Positions 19,563-29,042 of a stretch of 64,000 nucleotides of DNA are shown one piece after another. The notes beneath the pieces are model-generated. The model saw only the letters and a list, made by a program, of their open reading frames with translations. It made no database searches and was not told the origin of the DNA. The first letter of the stretch is position 1. Every line of letters starts with the position of its first letter. The position numbers and the translations under genes are program-made. The DNA comes from Olleya sp. Hel_I_94 (GTDB lineage: Bacteria > Bacteroidota > Bacteroidia > Flavobacteriales > Flavobacteriaceae): positions 2,547,001-2,611,000 of the forward strand of contig NZ_VISI01000002.1 of the NCBI RefSeq assembly GCF_007827365.1, written 5' to 3'.

Positions 19563-19610
19563 ATGTAATTAATTATTACCTTTAGACCTTAATTAATAAA
19601 CTAAAAATAT

Positions 19611-20045
19611 ATGTATTCAACATTAAAATGGTTACATCATTATTGGGCATATTTGGTGCTTTTTATGATTGTAGTGGCAACCTTTAACGCAGTGTATAAA
19701 ACAGTGACAAAAAAGGAGTATGAAGCAAGAGATTTTAGAATGTCTCTTTTTACATTAATTGTATCTCATATACATTTATTAATTGGTATTGTGCTTTGGT
19801 TTGCTGCAGACTACTTCTCTGAAATGAGTATGGGCGAAATCATGAAAAATGCAACAATGCGATCAAATGTTGTAGAGCATCCTGTTGCTATGATTCTAGC
19901 TGTAGCCTTAATTACTATTGGATATTCAAAGCATAAAAAGAAACTAACATCTACTAACAAACTTAAGTCAATTGCAATCTTTTACAGCATTGCATTAGTT
20001 TTAGTGTTAGCTAAAATACCATGGAAAGCATGGTTAAATTTATAG
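19611..20045 (+). CDS. Small integral membrane protein with conserved-looking histidines
   Basis: 144 residues with about four transmembrane helices (residues about 8-28, 45-66, 88-108, 123-140). Histidines lie at helix starts and ends: WLHHYWAY, VSHIHLLIG and VEHPVAMI. Proteins of this look in Bacteroidota are sometimes labelled cytochrome b-like, and paired membrane histidines could ligate heme, but no cytochrome signature is certain. The gene stands alone between two terminators. A weak -7-like TAccTTTA lies near 19577. Confidence 0.65.
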   Translation: MYSTLKWLHHYWAYLVLFMIVVATFNAVYKTVTKKEYEARDFRMSLFTLIVSHIHLLIGIVLWFAADYFSEMSMGEIMKNATMRSNVVEHPVAMILAVALITIGYSKHKKKLTSTNKLKSIAIFYSIALVLVLAKIPWKAWLNL

Positions 20046-20048
20046 TAT

Positions 20049-20083
20049 AAAAAAAGCGACCTTAATTAAGGTCGCTTTTTTTT
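20049..20083. terminator. Bidirectional terminator between convergent genes
   Basis: AAAAAAAGCGACCTTAATTAAGGTCGCTTTTTTTT is symmetrical, with stem GCGACCTTAA. It serves both the membrane-protein gene ending at 20045 and the nuclease gene ending at 20102. Confidence 0.85.
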
Positions 20084-20101
20084 ATTTATATAATTTAAAA
20101 A

Positions 20102-21196
20102 TTAATTCTTCTTAACTTCTGTTTCAGATGTGGTGTCAGTGTCTTTTACCTCTTTAACTAAGTAGATGTAAACAGGGAAGTGATCACTAAACCCATTAGT
20201 AAATCCACCATCAGCAAAACTTCTTAAAGGATAACCTTTGTAACGACCCTTTTTGTTTACTAAATAGTATTTATTAAATATACCTGCTTTATAGTAGGTA
20301 AAGTTTGAATAATCCTTGTCTAAAAAAGGCTTAGTAATCATTATTTGATCAAATAAACTCCATGCATCTCTATAAGCAGTAGTACCTAATCCCTCTTTTT
20401 TAAACATGTCAATATAAGGATTGTAAATACCTTTAAAGTCAACTTTGTTTTTGTCGCTTTCAGCTTTTAAAACATCCTTAACACTAGAGTTTGTTGGGTC
20501 ATCATTTAAATCTCCCATAGTAATAATTTTAGCATAAGGATCTATAGATTGTAAACTATCAATGATACTTTTGTTTAGCTTAGCAGCTGCAACACGTTTT
20601 GGTCTGCTTCTAGCTTCTCCACCACTTCTTGATGGCCAGTGGTTAACAATAATGTGCATTGTTTCTCCTTCTAGTTTTCCCGTAACTAATAGTTGGTCTC
20701 TTGTGTTAACGCGTTTACGTGTTTTATCATCGTAAATTTTTAAAGTATGCGTGCTTTTTGATACCACTTGAAATAATGATTTTTGATAAAGTAAACCAAC
20801 ATCAATACTTCTGTTATCAGGACCATCAAAATGTACAATACCATAATCCTTACCTAATAATAAAGGGTCGTTTACAACATCTTCAATTACATTAATGTTT
20901 TCAACCTCACAAATACCGATAAGTGCAGGTGTGTTATTAGTAACGTCACTTCCAACATCTGCGATAACACGTGCCATATTATGTACTTTTTTCTTGTACA
21001 CTTCAGAGCGGTCTGCTTTAAGTTCCATCATCGGACTAGCCTCATCATATTTTGTTGGATCATTAATCGTGTCAAATAAATTTTCAAGATTATAAAAAGC
21101 AACAGTATGTACTTTAAACTTCTTCTTTTCTTGAGCATTTACAGAAAAAACAACCGTTAAACAAAACGCTGCAGCCCAGAATTTAAAATTTTTCAT
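20102..21196 (-). CDS. Secreted endonuclease/exonuclease/phosphatase-family protein
   Basis: Exported metal-dependent phosphodiesterase or nuclease of the EEP (DNase I-like) superfamily, 364 residues. A signal peptide ends near residue 21 (SVNAQ). The active-site motifs are complete and in order: AFYNLENLFD, CEVEN (metal-binding Glu), NHWPSR (catalytic His), GDLNDDP, LFDQIM and SDHFPVY (catalytic Asp-His). Export suggests degradation of extracellular nucleic acid, nucleotides or phospho-compounds. It lies between, and divergent from, TonB receptor/lipoprotein pairs that could import the products. Confidence 0.88.
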   Translation of the reverse strand: MKNFKFWAAAFCLTVVFSVNAQEKKKFKVHTVAFYNLENLFDTINDPTKYDEASPMMELKADRSEVYKKKVHNMARVIADVGSDVTNNTPALIGICEVENINVIEDVVNDPLLLGKDYGIVHFDGPDNRSIDVGLLYQKSLFQVVSKSTHTLKIYDDKTRKRVNTRDQLLVTGKLEGETMHIIVNHWPSRSGGEARSRPKRVAAAKLNKSIIDSLQSIDPYAKIITMGDLNDDPTNSSVKDVLKAESDKNKVDFKGIYNPYIDMFKKEGLGTTAYRDAWSLFDQIMITKPFLDKDYSNFTYYKAGIFNKYYLVNKKGRYKGYPLRSFADGGFTNGFSDHFPVYIYLVKEVKDTDTTSETEVKKN

Positions 21197-21269
21197 GTAT
21201 TCTAATATTATGTTATAGTTATGTTAATACAAAACTCCTGCCAAAAGTAGATATTTATTATAAATAATG

Positions 21270-21277
21270 TAAATTTG
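21270..21277 (+). promoter_or_regulatory. -7 promoter box TAaaTTTG for the second TonB receptor
   Basis: Perfect TAnnTTTG followed by CAC, 60 bases before the ATG at 21337, in the divergent spacer with the nuclease gene. Confidence 0.5.
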
Positions 21278-21336
21278 CACGCCTTAAATAATGATTATTT
21301 AACGGTTAAGCATTTTTATTAACTATAATTTCTAGT

Positions 21337-24144
21337 ATGAAAAAAAGTTTTTTAATTTTTTTATTCGGAATTTTCTCAACGTTTACGCTTGTTGCACAAC
21401 AAACTACAGTAAAAGGTAGTGTTAAGGACGCAGTAACGGATGAGCCTATTCCAGATGTAACAGTATCCATTCAAAAAACAGTATTGACTGAAAAAACAGA
21501 TGGGTTTGGTCAGTTTACTTTTAAGAATGAAGTCCCTTTAGGAGAGCAAATTCTTAAAATTGAAAAAGATGGATTTACTACAAAGTTTTATCCAATCATT
21601 ATCAACGAAGGTAAGACGCTTGATATCCAAGATATGACTTTAGATCTAGCAGTTACAAACGAGCAAGATTTATTTACCATTACTTTGTCTGATGACGAGT
21701 TAAATGATGACACAAGTGGTTCTGATAATATTTCAGGATTATTATCTGCTTCTCAAGACATTTTTCAGCGTACAGCTGCTTTTGAGTTTAGTTCATCATT
21801 TTTCAGAATTAAAGGTTTAGATTCTGACAACGCCAAAGTATTAATTAATGGTGTTGAAATGAATAAGCAAGATACTGGTCGTCCACAATGGAGTAATTGG
21901 GGAGGATTAAACGACGTTATGCGTAACCAAGAGTTAAGTTTAGGGTTAACACCATCGGCTTACACATTTGGAGGTGTATTAGGATCTACAAATATTAATA
22001 CTAGAGCTTCTAATTACAGAGAAGGTGGTCGTATTACTTACTCTTCTTCAAACAGAAGTTATACAAATCGTTTAATGGCTAGTTATGCTTCTGGATTAAT
22101 GGAAGATGGTTGGGCATATACACTTATGATTGGTAGACGTTGGGGAGACGAAGGTTTTCAGGATGCATCATTATATGATTCAAATTCATTTTTTGCTTCT
22201 GTAGAAAAGAAAATAAACGATAAGCATAGCATTAACTTTACGTCTATATACGCACCAAACAGAAGAGGAAAATCTTCTGCAAATACACAAGAGGTTTATG
22301 ATCTTAAAGGTATTAAGTATAATGAGTTTTGGGGAGATTTTGATGGAGAGCAAAAAAATTCTCGTATTAAAGAAGTGGAAGAGCCAATTTTAATGTTAAA
22401 CCATTATTGGGATATCACTGAAAAAACAAGCTTAAATACAAACATAGGTTACCAATTTGGTAAAGTAGGAAACAGTCGTTTAGATTATGCTGGAGGAGAA
22501 AATCCAAGTCCTGCATACTACCAAAACCTACCAAGTTATTTTCTTGAAGATGACGATTTAGCTGGTGCATATGAAGCTGAACAAGAGTTTTTAAATGATG
22601 GTCAAATTGATTGGAACAGAATTTTAGATGCTAACTTAACTAATAATATAACAGGTGCAAATGCTGCCTACGTATTATATGAAGATAGAAACGATGATAA
22701 GCAATTAACATTAAATACTATTTTTAATACTGAGATTAACCAAAACATTCTGTTTAATGCAGGTGTAAATTATAAAAAATTAGATTCTGAAAACTTTGCT
22801 GAAATTATTGATTTATTAGGAAGCACAACAGGAGCTTTAAATGTTGATTCTTTCAGTCAAAATCAATTTGATTTAAACAATCCTGACCAAGTTGCTTTTG
22901 TAGGAGATAAATTTAGATACAACTATAATTTATATGTTAACGAAATATCTGGTTTTGCTCAAGCACAATTCAAATACAACAAAGTTGATTTTTATTTAGC
23001 AGGAAGCGTAACAAAAACAGATTACCAAAGAGAAGGTTTATATAAAAACGAAAACCAAGTATATATCGAAAACGGTATTGAAAGAGACAACTCATTTGGT
23101 AAAGGAGATAAAATCGAATTTACAGGATATGGTGCAAAAGCAGGATTTACTTATAAAATATCTGGTAAACATTTATTAGATTTTAATGGAGCTTATATCG
23201 CAAAAGCACCTTCTATCAGAAACACATATACAAACTCTAGAGAAAGTCATGATTATGTTGGTGTTATTAATGGTGTAAATAATACAGATATTAATATTAC
23301 TGAAGAGAAAATTTCATCAGTAGATGCAAGTTATATCTTTAGATCTCCAATTATCAAAGCTAAATTAACAGGTTTTTATACTAAAATAGAAGATGCTAAC
23401 GAAGTAGGTTTCTTCTTTACACAAGGTAGTACTACAGGATTTATCCAAGAAGTATTGTCAGGAGTAGAAAAACAACACATTGGTGGAGAGTTTGGTATAG
23501 AAGCACAAGTAACACCTACTATTAAATTAAAAGGTGCGGCATCAGTAGGACAATATACTTACAACAATAATCCAAACTTGTATGTAACATCAACTTCAGA
23601 GGATTTTATTGATGTACAAGGTGGAGATGTTGTTAACACATCTGGATTAGTTAGTACATCTAACTTAAAGGATTATAAAGTGGCAGGTGGACCACAAACA
23701 GCTTATTCAGTTGGATTTGAATACAGAGATCCAGATTACTGGTGGTTTGGGGCAACAGCTAACTTTTTTGATAATGCTTACATAGACGTAAGTCCATTAT
23801 CTAGATCAACTGAGTTTTACACAGATGCAGATGGATTACCGTATAATGATTACGATCCAGCAATTGCAAAAGAGTTATTACAACAAGAAAAATTTGATAG
23901 CTACATGGTAGTAAATTTAGTTGGAGGTAAGTCTTGGAAGATTGGAGATAAATTTATTGGTTTCTTTGCAAGTGTAGGTAACCTTTTGGATAAAGAATAC
24001 AAAACTGGAGGTTTTGAACAAGGTAGACGTGCGGATTACAGAGCTTTAAGAGATGATGTAAACCTTGAAAAAAGAGTTTTTGGACCTAAATACTGGTATG
24101 GTAGAGGTGCTAATTACTTTGTAAATGTGTATCTTAGATTTTAA
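21337..24144 (+). CDS. TonB-dependent receptor with carboxypeptidase-regulatory-like N-domain (second of two)
   Basis: 935-residue outer-membrane transporter. A signal peptide ends near residue 20 (TLVAQQ). The CarboxypepD_reg-like domain runs to about 100 (GSVKDAVTDEPIPDVTVSI), the plug about 125-235 (FFRIKGLDSDNAKVLINGVE, LGSTNINTRA), then a barrel ends in VNVYLRF. Both receptors carry a WSNWGG/WSNWAG segment in the plug. It is followed after 39 bases by a DUF5689/anchor-J lipoprotein. Together with the divergent EEP nuclease this is a plausible acquisition locus, with the ligand undetermined. Confidence 0.92.
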   Translation: MKKSFLIFLFGIFSTFTLVAQQTTVKGSVKDAVTDEPIPDVTVSIQKTVLTEKTDGFGQFTFKNEVPLGEQILKIEKDGFTTKFYPIIINEGKTLDIQDMTLDLAVTNEQDLFTITLSDDELNDDTSGSDNISGLLSASQDIFQRTAAFEFSSSFFRIKGLDSDNAKVLINGVEMNKQDTGRPQWSNWGGLNDVMRNQELSLGLTPSAYTFGGVLGSTNINTRASNYREGGRITYSSSNRSYTNRLMASYASGLMEDGWAYTLMIGRRWGDEGFQDASLYDSNSFFASVEKKINDKHSINFTSIYAPNRRGKSSANTQEVYDLKGIKYNEFWGDFDGEQKNSRIKEVEEPILMLNHYWDITEKTSLNTNIGYQFGKVGNSRLDYAGGENPSPAYYQNLPSYFLEDDDLAGAYEAEQEFLNDGQIDWNRILDANLTNNITGANAAYVLYEDRNDDKQLTLNTIFNTEINQNILFNAGVNYKKLDSENFAEIIDLLGSTTGALNVDSFSQNQFDLNNPDQVAFVGDKFRYNYNLYVNEISGFAQAQFKYNKVDFYLAGSVTKTDYQREGLYKNENQVYIENGIERDNSFGKGDKIEFTGYGAKAGFTYKISGKHLLDFNGAYIAKAPSIRNTYTNSRESHDYVGVINGVNNTDINITEEKISSVDASYIFRSPIIKAKLTGFYTKIEDANEVGFFFTQGSTTGFIQEVLSGVEKQHIGGEFGIEAQVTPTIKLKGAASVGQYTYNNNPNLYVTSTSEDFIDVQGGDVVNTSGLVSTSNLKDYKVAGGPQTAYSVGFEYRDPDYWWFGATANFFDNAYIDVSPLSRSTEFYTDADGLPYNDYDPAIAKELLQQEKFDSYMVVNLVGGKSWKIGDKFIGFFASVGNLLDKEYKTGGFEQGRRADYRALRDDVNLEKRVFGPKYWYGRGANYFVNVYLRF

Positions 24145-24183
24145 AAAGAAAAAGAAAAATTATTAATAATTAACATTACAATT

Positions 24184-25545
24184 ATGAAAACGAATAAATT
24201 TTTAACATTAGCATTTAGTTTTATGGCTTTATTGGCTGTAACTTCTTGTGTAGAAAATGACGATTATTCAGTTCCAGAATCTCAAGGAAATGAAGAGAAT
24301 GCTGCCTTAAATAAATTACTTTCAAAAATTGAATCAGGAGAAGTTGAGTTACAAACAATAACTCAAGTTAAATCTAACTTTGTACAATACGAAGCGACGC
24401 AATTTGTATCAGAAATAGCGGTTAAAGGTTATGTGTCTTCAAGTGACGAAACAGGAAACTTTTATAAAGAATTTTTTATCCAAGACAGTCCAACAGACCC
24501 AACACAAACTTTAAAGGTAGTGTTAAATCAAGCAGATACTTATAACCAATTTAATAAAGGTAGAGAGGTTTATATCTATCTTAAAGATTTATACATTGGT
24601 GAAACTAATACTGGTGATGATGTTGTAACTATTGGTGGTAAATTTGATACGTTTGATAACGATGTTTTAGAAATGACATCTAACCAAATACCTAACCACT
24701 TATTTAGATCTACAACTACAGAAACACTAATGCCTGTAGAATTAGAATTATCTGATGTAGGAGAAGAGCATATTGGTATGTTTGTTAAATTAGTTAACGT
24801 ACAATTTCCTGCAGGTTTAGAAAACAAACCTTACGTAGATCCTACAGACGATTTTGATTCTCAAAGATCTATTGAAAGCTGTTCTGACGCTGGTTCTTTT
24901 ACTTTAGAGTCTAGTACTTTTGCTGCTTTTAAAAATGAATTATTACCAACAGATGGAAAAGGTTCTATCTCTGGGATAGTAAACAAAACTTATGATGGTT
25001 ACGACTTAATCATCAATTTAAATACTACAGATGATGTAGTAATGGATGGTTTTAGATGTGATCCTTTATTTCAAGATTCATTCTCTGCTGCTAACTTAGA
25101 TAAGTGGACAACGTTTAGCGTTACAGGAGCACAAGAGTGGTATTATAACAGCTTTGGTAATCCAAGTGATAGTGCAACTATGAATGGCTTTGCTAGTGGA
25201 GCACAAACAAACGAAGATTGGTTAATCTCATTACCAATTGATTTATCTTCAGTACCATCTGCATTTTTATCTTTCCAAACAGTAAAACGTTATGGTGGTA
25301 ATAACTTAGAAGTATTTTATGCTACAGATTATACAGGAGGAAATCCTAATACAGACGGAACATGGGTTGCATTAGCACCAACGTTAGATACTAACGAAGG
25401 TAGCTGGTCATCTTGGACAGATTCTGGTAGCTTAGATTTATCTGCTGCTGCTGGTGGAAATGTATTTATTGCTTTTAAATATACTTCAACAAGTTCTGCT
25501 GCTTCAACATGGGAAGTGGATAACGTAAAAATTTCTGCAGAATAA
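24184..25545 (+). CDS. DUF5689 lipoprotein with C-terminal choice-of-anchor-J-like domain
   Basis: 453-residue lipoprotein (signal LLAVTSC, Cys22). Residues about 40-290 match the DUF5689 pattern: VKGYVSSSDETGNFYKEFFI, then OB-fold-like strands. Residues about 300-453 form a jelly-roll-like domain (DKWTTFSVTGAQEWYY, TNEDWLISLPIDL, FYATDYTGG, TWEVDNVKIS). This last part parallels the segment in the lipoprotein at 17831-19501. It probably binds ligand for the receptor just upstream; an OB-like fold would be compatible with nucleic-acid or oligosaccharide binding (inference). A terminator follows. Confidence 0.8.
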   Translation: MKTNKFLTLAFSFMALLAVTSCVENDDYSVPESQGNEENAALNKLLSKIESGEVELQTITQVKSNFVQYEATQFVSEIAVKGYVSSSDETGNFYKEFFIQDSPTDPTQTLKVVLNQADTYNQFNKGREVYIYLKDLYIGETNTGDDVVTIGGKFDTFDNDVLEMTSNQIPNHLFRSTTTETLMPVELELSDVGEEHIGMFVKLVNVQFPAGLENKPYVDPTDDFDSQRSIESCSDAGSFTLESSTFAAFKNELLPTDGKGSISGIVNKTYDGYDLIINLNTTDDVVMDGFRCDPLFQDSFSAANLDKWTTFSVTGAQEWYYNSFGNPSDSATMNGFASGAQTNEDWLISLPIDLSSVPSAFLSFQTVKRYGGNNLEVFYATDYTGGNPNTDGTWVALAPTLDTNEGSWSSWTDSGSLDLSAAAGGNVFIAFKYTSTSSAASTWEVDNVKISAE

Positions 25546-25566
25546 TTTTTGCAAAAACTAATATCT

Positions 25567-25600
25567 AAAAAAAACCTGCTACATTGTAGCAGGTTTTTTT
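25567..25600 (+). terminator. Rho-independent terminator after the second receptor/lipoprotein pair
   Basis: AAAACCTGCTAC / GTAGCAGGTTTTTTT with a four-base ATT-type loop. Its core CCTGCTA/TAGCAGG recurs in the next terminator at 26004-26039. Confidence 0.85.
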
Positions 25601-25609
25601 ATTCAATTT

Positions 25610-25987
25610 ATGACAACATTCGATCAACTTTTTTTTACTGTTTTTACTGCGTTTAAAGCGCGTTTTAAACAAAAGGCTAATACTATTGCTTTAGTTTATA
25701 TCTCTGCGTTACAAATCGCCTTGTTCTTTTTATTAGGTGTTTTTACCGCAACATTTTTAACCAAAATGAATGCATCTACTATTTCAAGTCAAAAAGCATG
25801 GACCTTATTTGTACTTATTGCGATAGCAATACATATTAAAAACTGGTTAAAGTACAGTGGTAAAACTAGAAAGGTACTTAACGCAAAGTTTAATAGAAGT
25901 AAAGCAAGCAGTCACAATCTAACATTACTGTTAAGTTTGCCTTTAGTTAGTTTAATACTTGCAATAATTTTACTGCAAAGTATGTAA
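25610..25987 (+). CDS. Small membrane protein, unknown function
   Basis: 125 residues with three predicted membrane helices (about 26-50, 63-80, 104-124) and a basic stretch between the second and third (YSGKTRKVLNAKFNRSKAS). No catalytic motif or family signature is recognised. It starts 10 bases after one terminator and ends 17 bases before another. It therefore needs its own start signal or read-through; none was identified. Confidence 0.6.
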   Translation: MTTFDQLFFTVFTAFKARFKQKANTIALVYISALQIALFFLLGVFTATFLTKMNASTISSQKAWTLFVLIAIAIHIKNWLKYSGKTRKVLNAKFNRSKASSHNLTLLLSLPLVSLILAIILLQSM

Positions 25988-26003
25988 TCCTACTTAACGT
26001 ATT

Positions 26004-26039
26004 AAAAAAAGCCTGCTATATAATAGCAGGCTTTTTTTA
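26004..26039 (+). terminator. Rho-independent terminator after 25610-25987
   Basis: AAAAAAAGCCTGCTAT / ATAGCAGGCTTTTTTT. It ends the small membrane-protein transcript. The remaining spacer to 26245 has one further weak inverted repeat (GACCAA / TTGGTC, about 26079-26093) and nothing else clear. Confidence 0.85.
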
Positions 26040-26245
26040 TGTCTTATGATTTGATTATAACCTTTAATGGATTCAAAACGACCAATAGCCTATTTGGTCT
26101 TTATTTACAGGGTCTGACTCTAGACATTTGTGCTATAGCGACAACTCCCAATAAATTGATTAATGCAAATTTTAATAAAGAAGGGTAACAAAACTAAAGG
26201 CTTCTTTATATAAACGTGTATAACTAAAATTTAAAAATGTAAATC

Positions 26246-28009
26246 ATGAAAACTCTATTAAAATTTTTATTAATCGTATTTGTATTTGCTTCGGCATTTA
26301 CTACAAACGCACAACAGGATGACAATAACTATTTTCAATTGTCACCAAGAATTGGTTATGACTTTCCAAGTTATAACAATAACACACCTTTTATAGATTA
26401 TAATGGTGGAATGGATTTAGGATTATCCTTAGATTATTACTGGAATTGGTTTGGTCTAGGGTTTGATTTTGATTATATCAAAAACCAACCAGAAAGCACC
26501 TATCCAACAGACAATCTTTTTTACGCAGGAGGAGGTCAAATTAATAATTTCATTTTGTCAGAAGATGATATTTCTAGAGTCTTCTTTGGTATAGGTCCAA
26601 ATTTCCAATATCGTAGTCAGTCTAGACGTTTCTCTACAGAGCTGAATACAAGAGTTGGTTTAGCGTCAATAAAAGGTGGAAGAACATTGTTAACAGACGA
26701 TCCTGCTTCAACACTACTAAACTTTCATTCTGGTTATGACTTATCTAGTGTTTTTAGTTTTAAAGGACAATTGCGTTTCACCTATTACTTAAACGATAAT
26801 TTTGGGATTAATGTAGGTGCTTATTATTTAAAACATTTTAGTGCTACAGAGCAATTGGATCCAACATTAAATATAGCTGCAGGATACCATCCTTTTAACA
26901 CGGTTAATGATGTAGACGTAAATTTTAATAGCCTAGATCAAAGTGGTCCAGTGTTAAGAGAGGAACCTTGTGATTGTGATATATCTTCAGTAGGACTATT
27001 TGCAGGAGTAACTTTTAAATTTAATAAAAAAGAAAAAGTATCTGTATGCGAAGTATGTGGAGAAGACCACATGCCAAGATGTTGTGCGACTTGTGGTTGT
27101 GGTGTAACGATTACAGCTAGAGATAAATACACAGACGAAACATTACCTTTTACAGACGTAGTGTTAACAGACCTAAACGGAAATATTGTGCAGTCTGGTG
27201 TGACTAACGCATATGGAGTTGTAGTATTTAATGATGTTGCTGAAGCAGATTTAATAGTAAAAGGAAAACTACATGGTATAAACCTAGAAGAAACAAGTAT
27301 TACTAAAGATGATTTTAAAGCGTGTAAGAAAGATGGTAATAGCATTCAAAAAGTTATTAGATATGGTGATTTAAACTTCATCCTAAAAGGAAACGTAGTA
27401 GAGTGTAATACAGATAAAGGTATTCAAGGGGTTGATATTCTTCTTAAAGATAAAGTTAAAGCTGGACAAAAAAACACCTTGTCTGACTTAGATGGTGGAT
27501 TTATTTTTCATTTAAAACAAGCGTCTACTTATGCGTTAAACGGAAATAAAGATGGGTATTTTTCTAATGAAGTAGAAGTGTCTACATCTGATATTGATCG
27601 TAATAAATCACTATTTATTGATTTTGAAATGTGTGTGAATCCTTGTGGTCAAGCCATTAAATTAGATAACATTATTTTTAATTTAGATAAATGGGATATT
27701 CTTCCAGCAGCAAGACCAGACTTAGATTATGTTGTCAAATTAATGCAAGATAATCCAACCATTAAAGTGGAAATGTCATCACACACAGACTCTAGAGGTA
27801 GTAACCAATACAACCAAGAGTTATCTCAAAAAAGAGCACAATCTACAGTAGATTATTTAATGACTAAAGGAATTTCTAGAGACCGTTTAATTGCTCGTGG
27901 AGCAGGAGAGTCAGAGTTGTTAAATCGTTGTGCAGATGGCGTGCAATGCTCAGAAAATGAACACACTATTAATCGTAGAACAGAATTTAAAGTTGTGTGT
28001 ATCAATTAA
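26246..28009 (+). CDS. OmpA-family envelope protein with cysteine-rich insert
   Basis: 587 residues. The signal peptide ends near residue 22 (TTNAQQ) and a beta-barrel-like outer-membrane domain extends to about 260. A striking Cys cluster follows at 268-285 (CEVCG, RCCATCGCG; six Cys and one His in 18 residues). Two carboxypeptidase-regulatory-like or Ig-like modules follow (about 290-350 and 370-460). The C-terminal OmpA peptidoglycan-binding domain is about 480-587 (IIFNLDKWDILPAA, SSHTDSRGSNQYNQELSQKRA, INRRTEF). It should tether the outer membrane to the cell wall. A hairpin terminator follows, so the VWA gene is a separate or attenuated unit. Confidence 0.87.
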   Translation: MKTLLKFLLIVFVFASAFTTNAQQDDNNYFQLSPRIGYDFPSYNNNTPFIDYNGGMDLGLSLDYYWNWFGLGFDFDYIKNQPESTYPTDNLFYAGGGQINNFILSEDDISRVFFGIGPNFQYRSQSRRFSTELNTRVGLASIKGGRTLLTDDPASTLLNFHSGYDLSSVFSFKGQLRFTYYLNDNFGINVGAYYLKHFSATEQLDPTLNIAAGYHPFNTVNDVDVNFNSLDQSGPVLREEPCDCDISSVGLFAGVTFKFNKKEKVSVCEVCGEDHMPRCCATCGCGVTITARDKYTDETLPFTDVVLTDLNGNIVQSGVTNAYGVVVFNDVAEADLIVKGKLHGINLEETSITKDDFKACKKDGNSIQKVIRYGDLNFILKGNVVECNTDKGIQGVDILLKDKVKAGQKNTLSDLDGGFIFHLKQASTYALNGNKDGYFSNEVEVSTSDIDRNKSLFIDFEMCVNPCGQAIKLDNIIFNLDKWDILPAARPDLDYVVKLMQDNPTIKVEMSSHTDSRGSNQYNQELSQKRAQSTVDYLMTKGISRDRLIARGAGESELLNRCADGVQCSENEHTINRRTEFKVVCIN

Positions 28010-28032
28010 ATTAAAAGCTATAAATCAATGTC

Positions 28033-28072
28033 AAATTAAGGCAGTATATAAAACAAAAAGCTGCCTTAATTT
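28033..28072 (+). terminator. Rho-independent terminator between ompA-type and VWA genes
   Basis: Perfect 12-bp stem AAATTAAGGCAG / CTGCCTTAATTT, T-rich afterwards, just 16 bases before the VWA start codon. It may let only part of the transcription continue. Confidence 0.7.
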
Positions 28073-28088
28073 ATTAAAAATTATAATC

Positions 28089-28961
28089 ATGAAAACAATA
28101 TATAAAATGAAAAATAACGATTCAGAATCTAGATTTTTCACATCAATAAAATTAGTAGTAATAACCGTTTTAACTTTATTTGCTTCTGCATGTAGTGATG
28201 ACGAGGCTTGCGGTTATACCACACCATCAGACACCTTTCCATTTTCATGTGACTCTGGTATGGACGTAGCGTTTTTAATAGACTATACAGGTAGTATGGG
28301 AGAAGCTATTGAAGGTATTAAAAGTTCAATTTCATCAATAGCAACAAGTATTGTAACAGAGTCTGGTGGTGATTACCGATTGTCGTTATCAGTTTTTGAC
28401 GAGGTTACTGCAGGTACTACTCCTAGTTACAATACTCAGGTTGGATATACTAATTTACCTACTGCGCAAAAACAAGTTATTACTACAGGTACACCTACTG
28501 ACCAATACTTAACCATGATGGAGCCATTTGCTACTGCAAATCAAACAACTTTTAGCACGCAATTAGCTAATTTAAATAGTGCAAATATGTCATTGGGTTC
28601 TGGTAATGGTTTTGCAGAGCCTGGAGCATTATTACTAGATCAAATTTTAAATAATAATTTTTCGGGATCTTGGAGATCTGGTATAACTAAACTAGTATTT
28701 ATAATTACAGATGCACCAGCAGGAGGAGATGATGATATTAATACTGCTATTGATGATACCTTTTTAAATGGATTGGCTACTCAAGCTAATTTAGATAACG
28801 TGCAATTAGTTTTAGTATCCACATTAGCATCGTCTAATTATGAGCTAGAGCTTATTAATAATAATATTTTAGGAGATAAAATGATTGTCCCTAACTTTAA
28901 TAGTATAGCAGAAAATATTATCACACTAATCGAAAATATTTGCGACGGAAACGAAGAATAA
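28089..28961 (+). CDS. VWA-domain lipoprotein
   Basis: 290-residue lipoprotein (lipobox FASAC) with a von Willebrand factor A domain. The MIDAS metal site reads FLIDYTGSMG (D-x-T-G-S), with a later Thr/Asp contribution plausible in IITDAPAGGDDD. Such domains bind protein ligands through Mg2+. I chose the start at 28089 (MKTIYKMKNN) because upstream in-frame codons belong to the preceding gene and the terminator. Four cysteines after the lipid anchor could form disulfides. It begins the envelope-protein run that leads to the LytS/LytTR pair. Confidence 0.82.
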   Translation: MKTIYKMKNNDSESRFFTSIKLVVITVLTLFASACSDDEACGYTTPSDTFPFSCDSGMDVAFLIDYTGSMGEAIEGIKSSISSIATSIVTESGGDYRLSLSVFDEVTAGTTPSYNTQVGYTNLPTAQKQVITTGTPTDQYLTMMEPFATANQTTFSTQLANLNSANMSLGSGNGFAEPGALLLDQILNNNFSGSWRSGITKLVFIITDAPAGGDDDINTAIDDTFLNGLATQANLDNVQLVLVSTLASSNYELELINNNILGDKMIVPNFNSIAENIITLIENICDGNEE

Positions 28962-28990
28962 TCATTACATAATTTCAAAATTAGTCTAAC

Positions 28991-29030
28991 AAACTCAAGA
29001 CTGTTAATACAAATAGTCTTGAGTTTTATT
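28991..29030 (+). terminator. Rho-independent terminator after the VWA gene
   Basis: 12-bp stem AAACTCAAGACT / AGTCTTGAGTTT followed by TATT. It lies 13 bases before the next start codon at 29043. Confidence 0.75.
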
Positions 29031-29042
29031 AAATTTTAAACA

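Noticed and set aside
15287..25545. SusC/SusD polysaccharide utilisation locus
   Set aside because: The receptors are shorter than SusC, the partner lipoproteins lack SusD features, and no glycoside hydrolase or sugar transporter gene is adjacent.
26039..26188. 49-codon ORF in the spacer before the OmpA-type gene
   Set aside because: Its ATG overlaps the U-run of a terminator and no conserved feature is visible.
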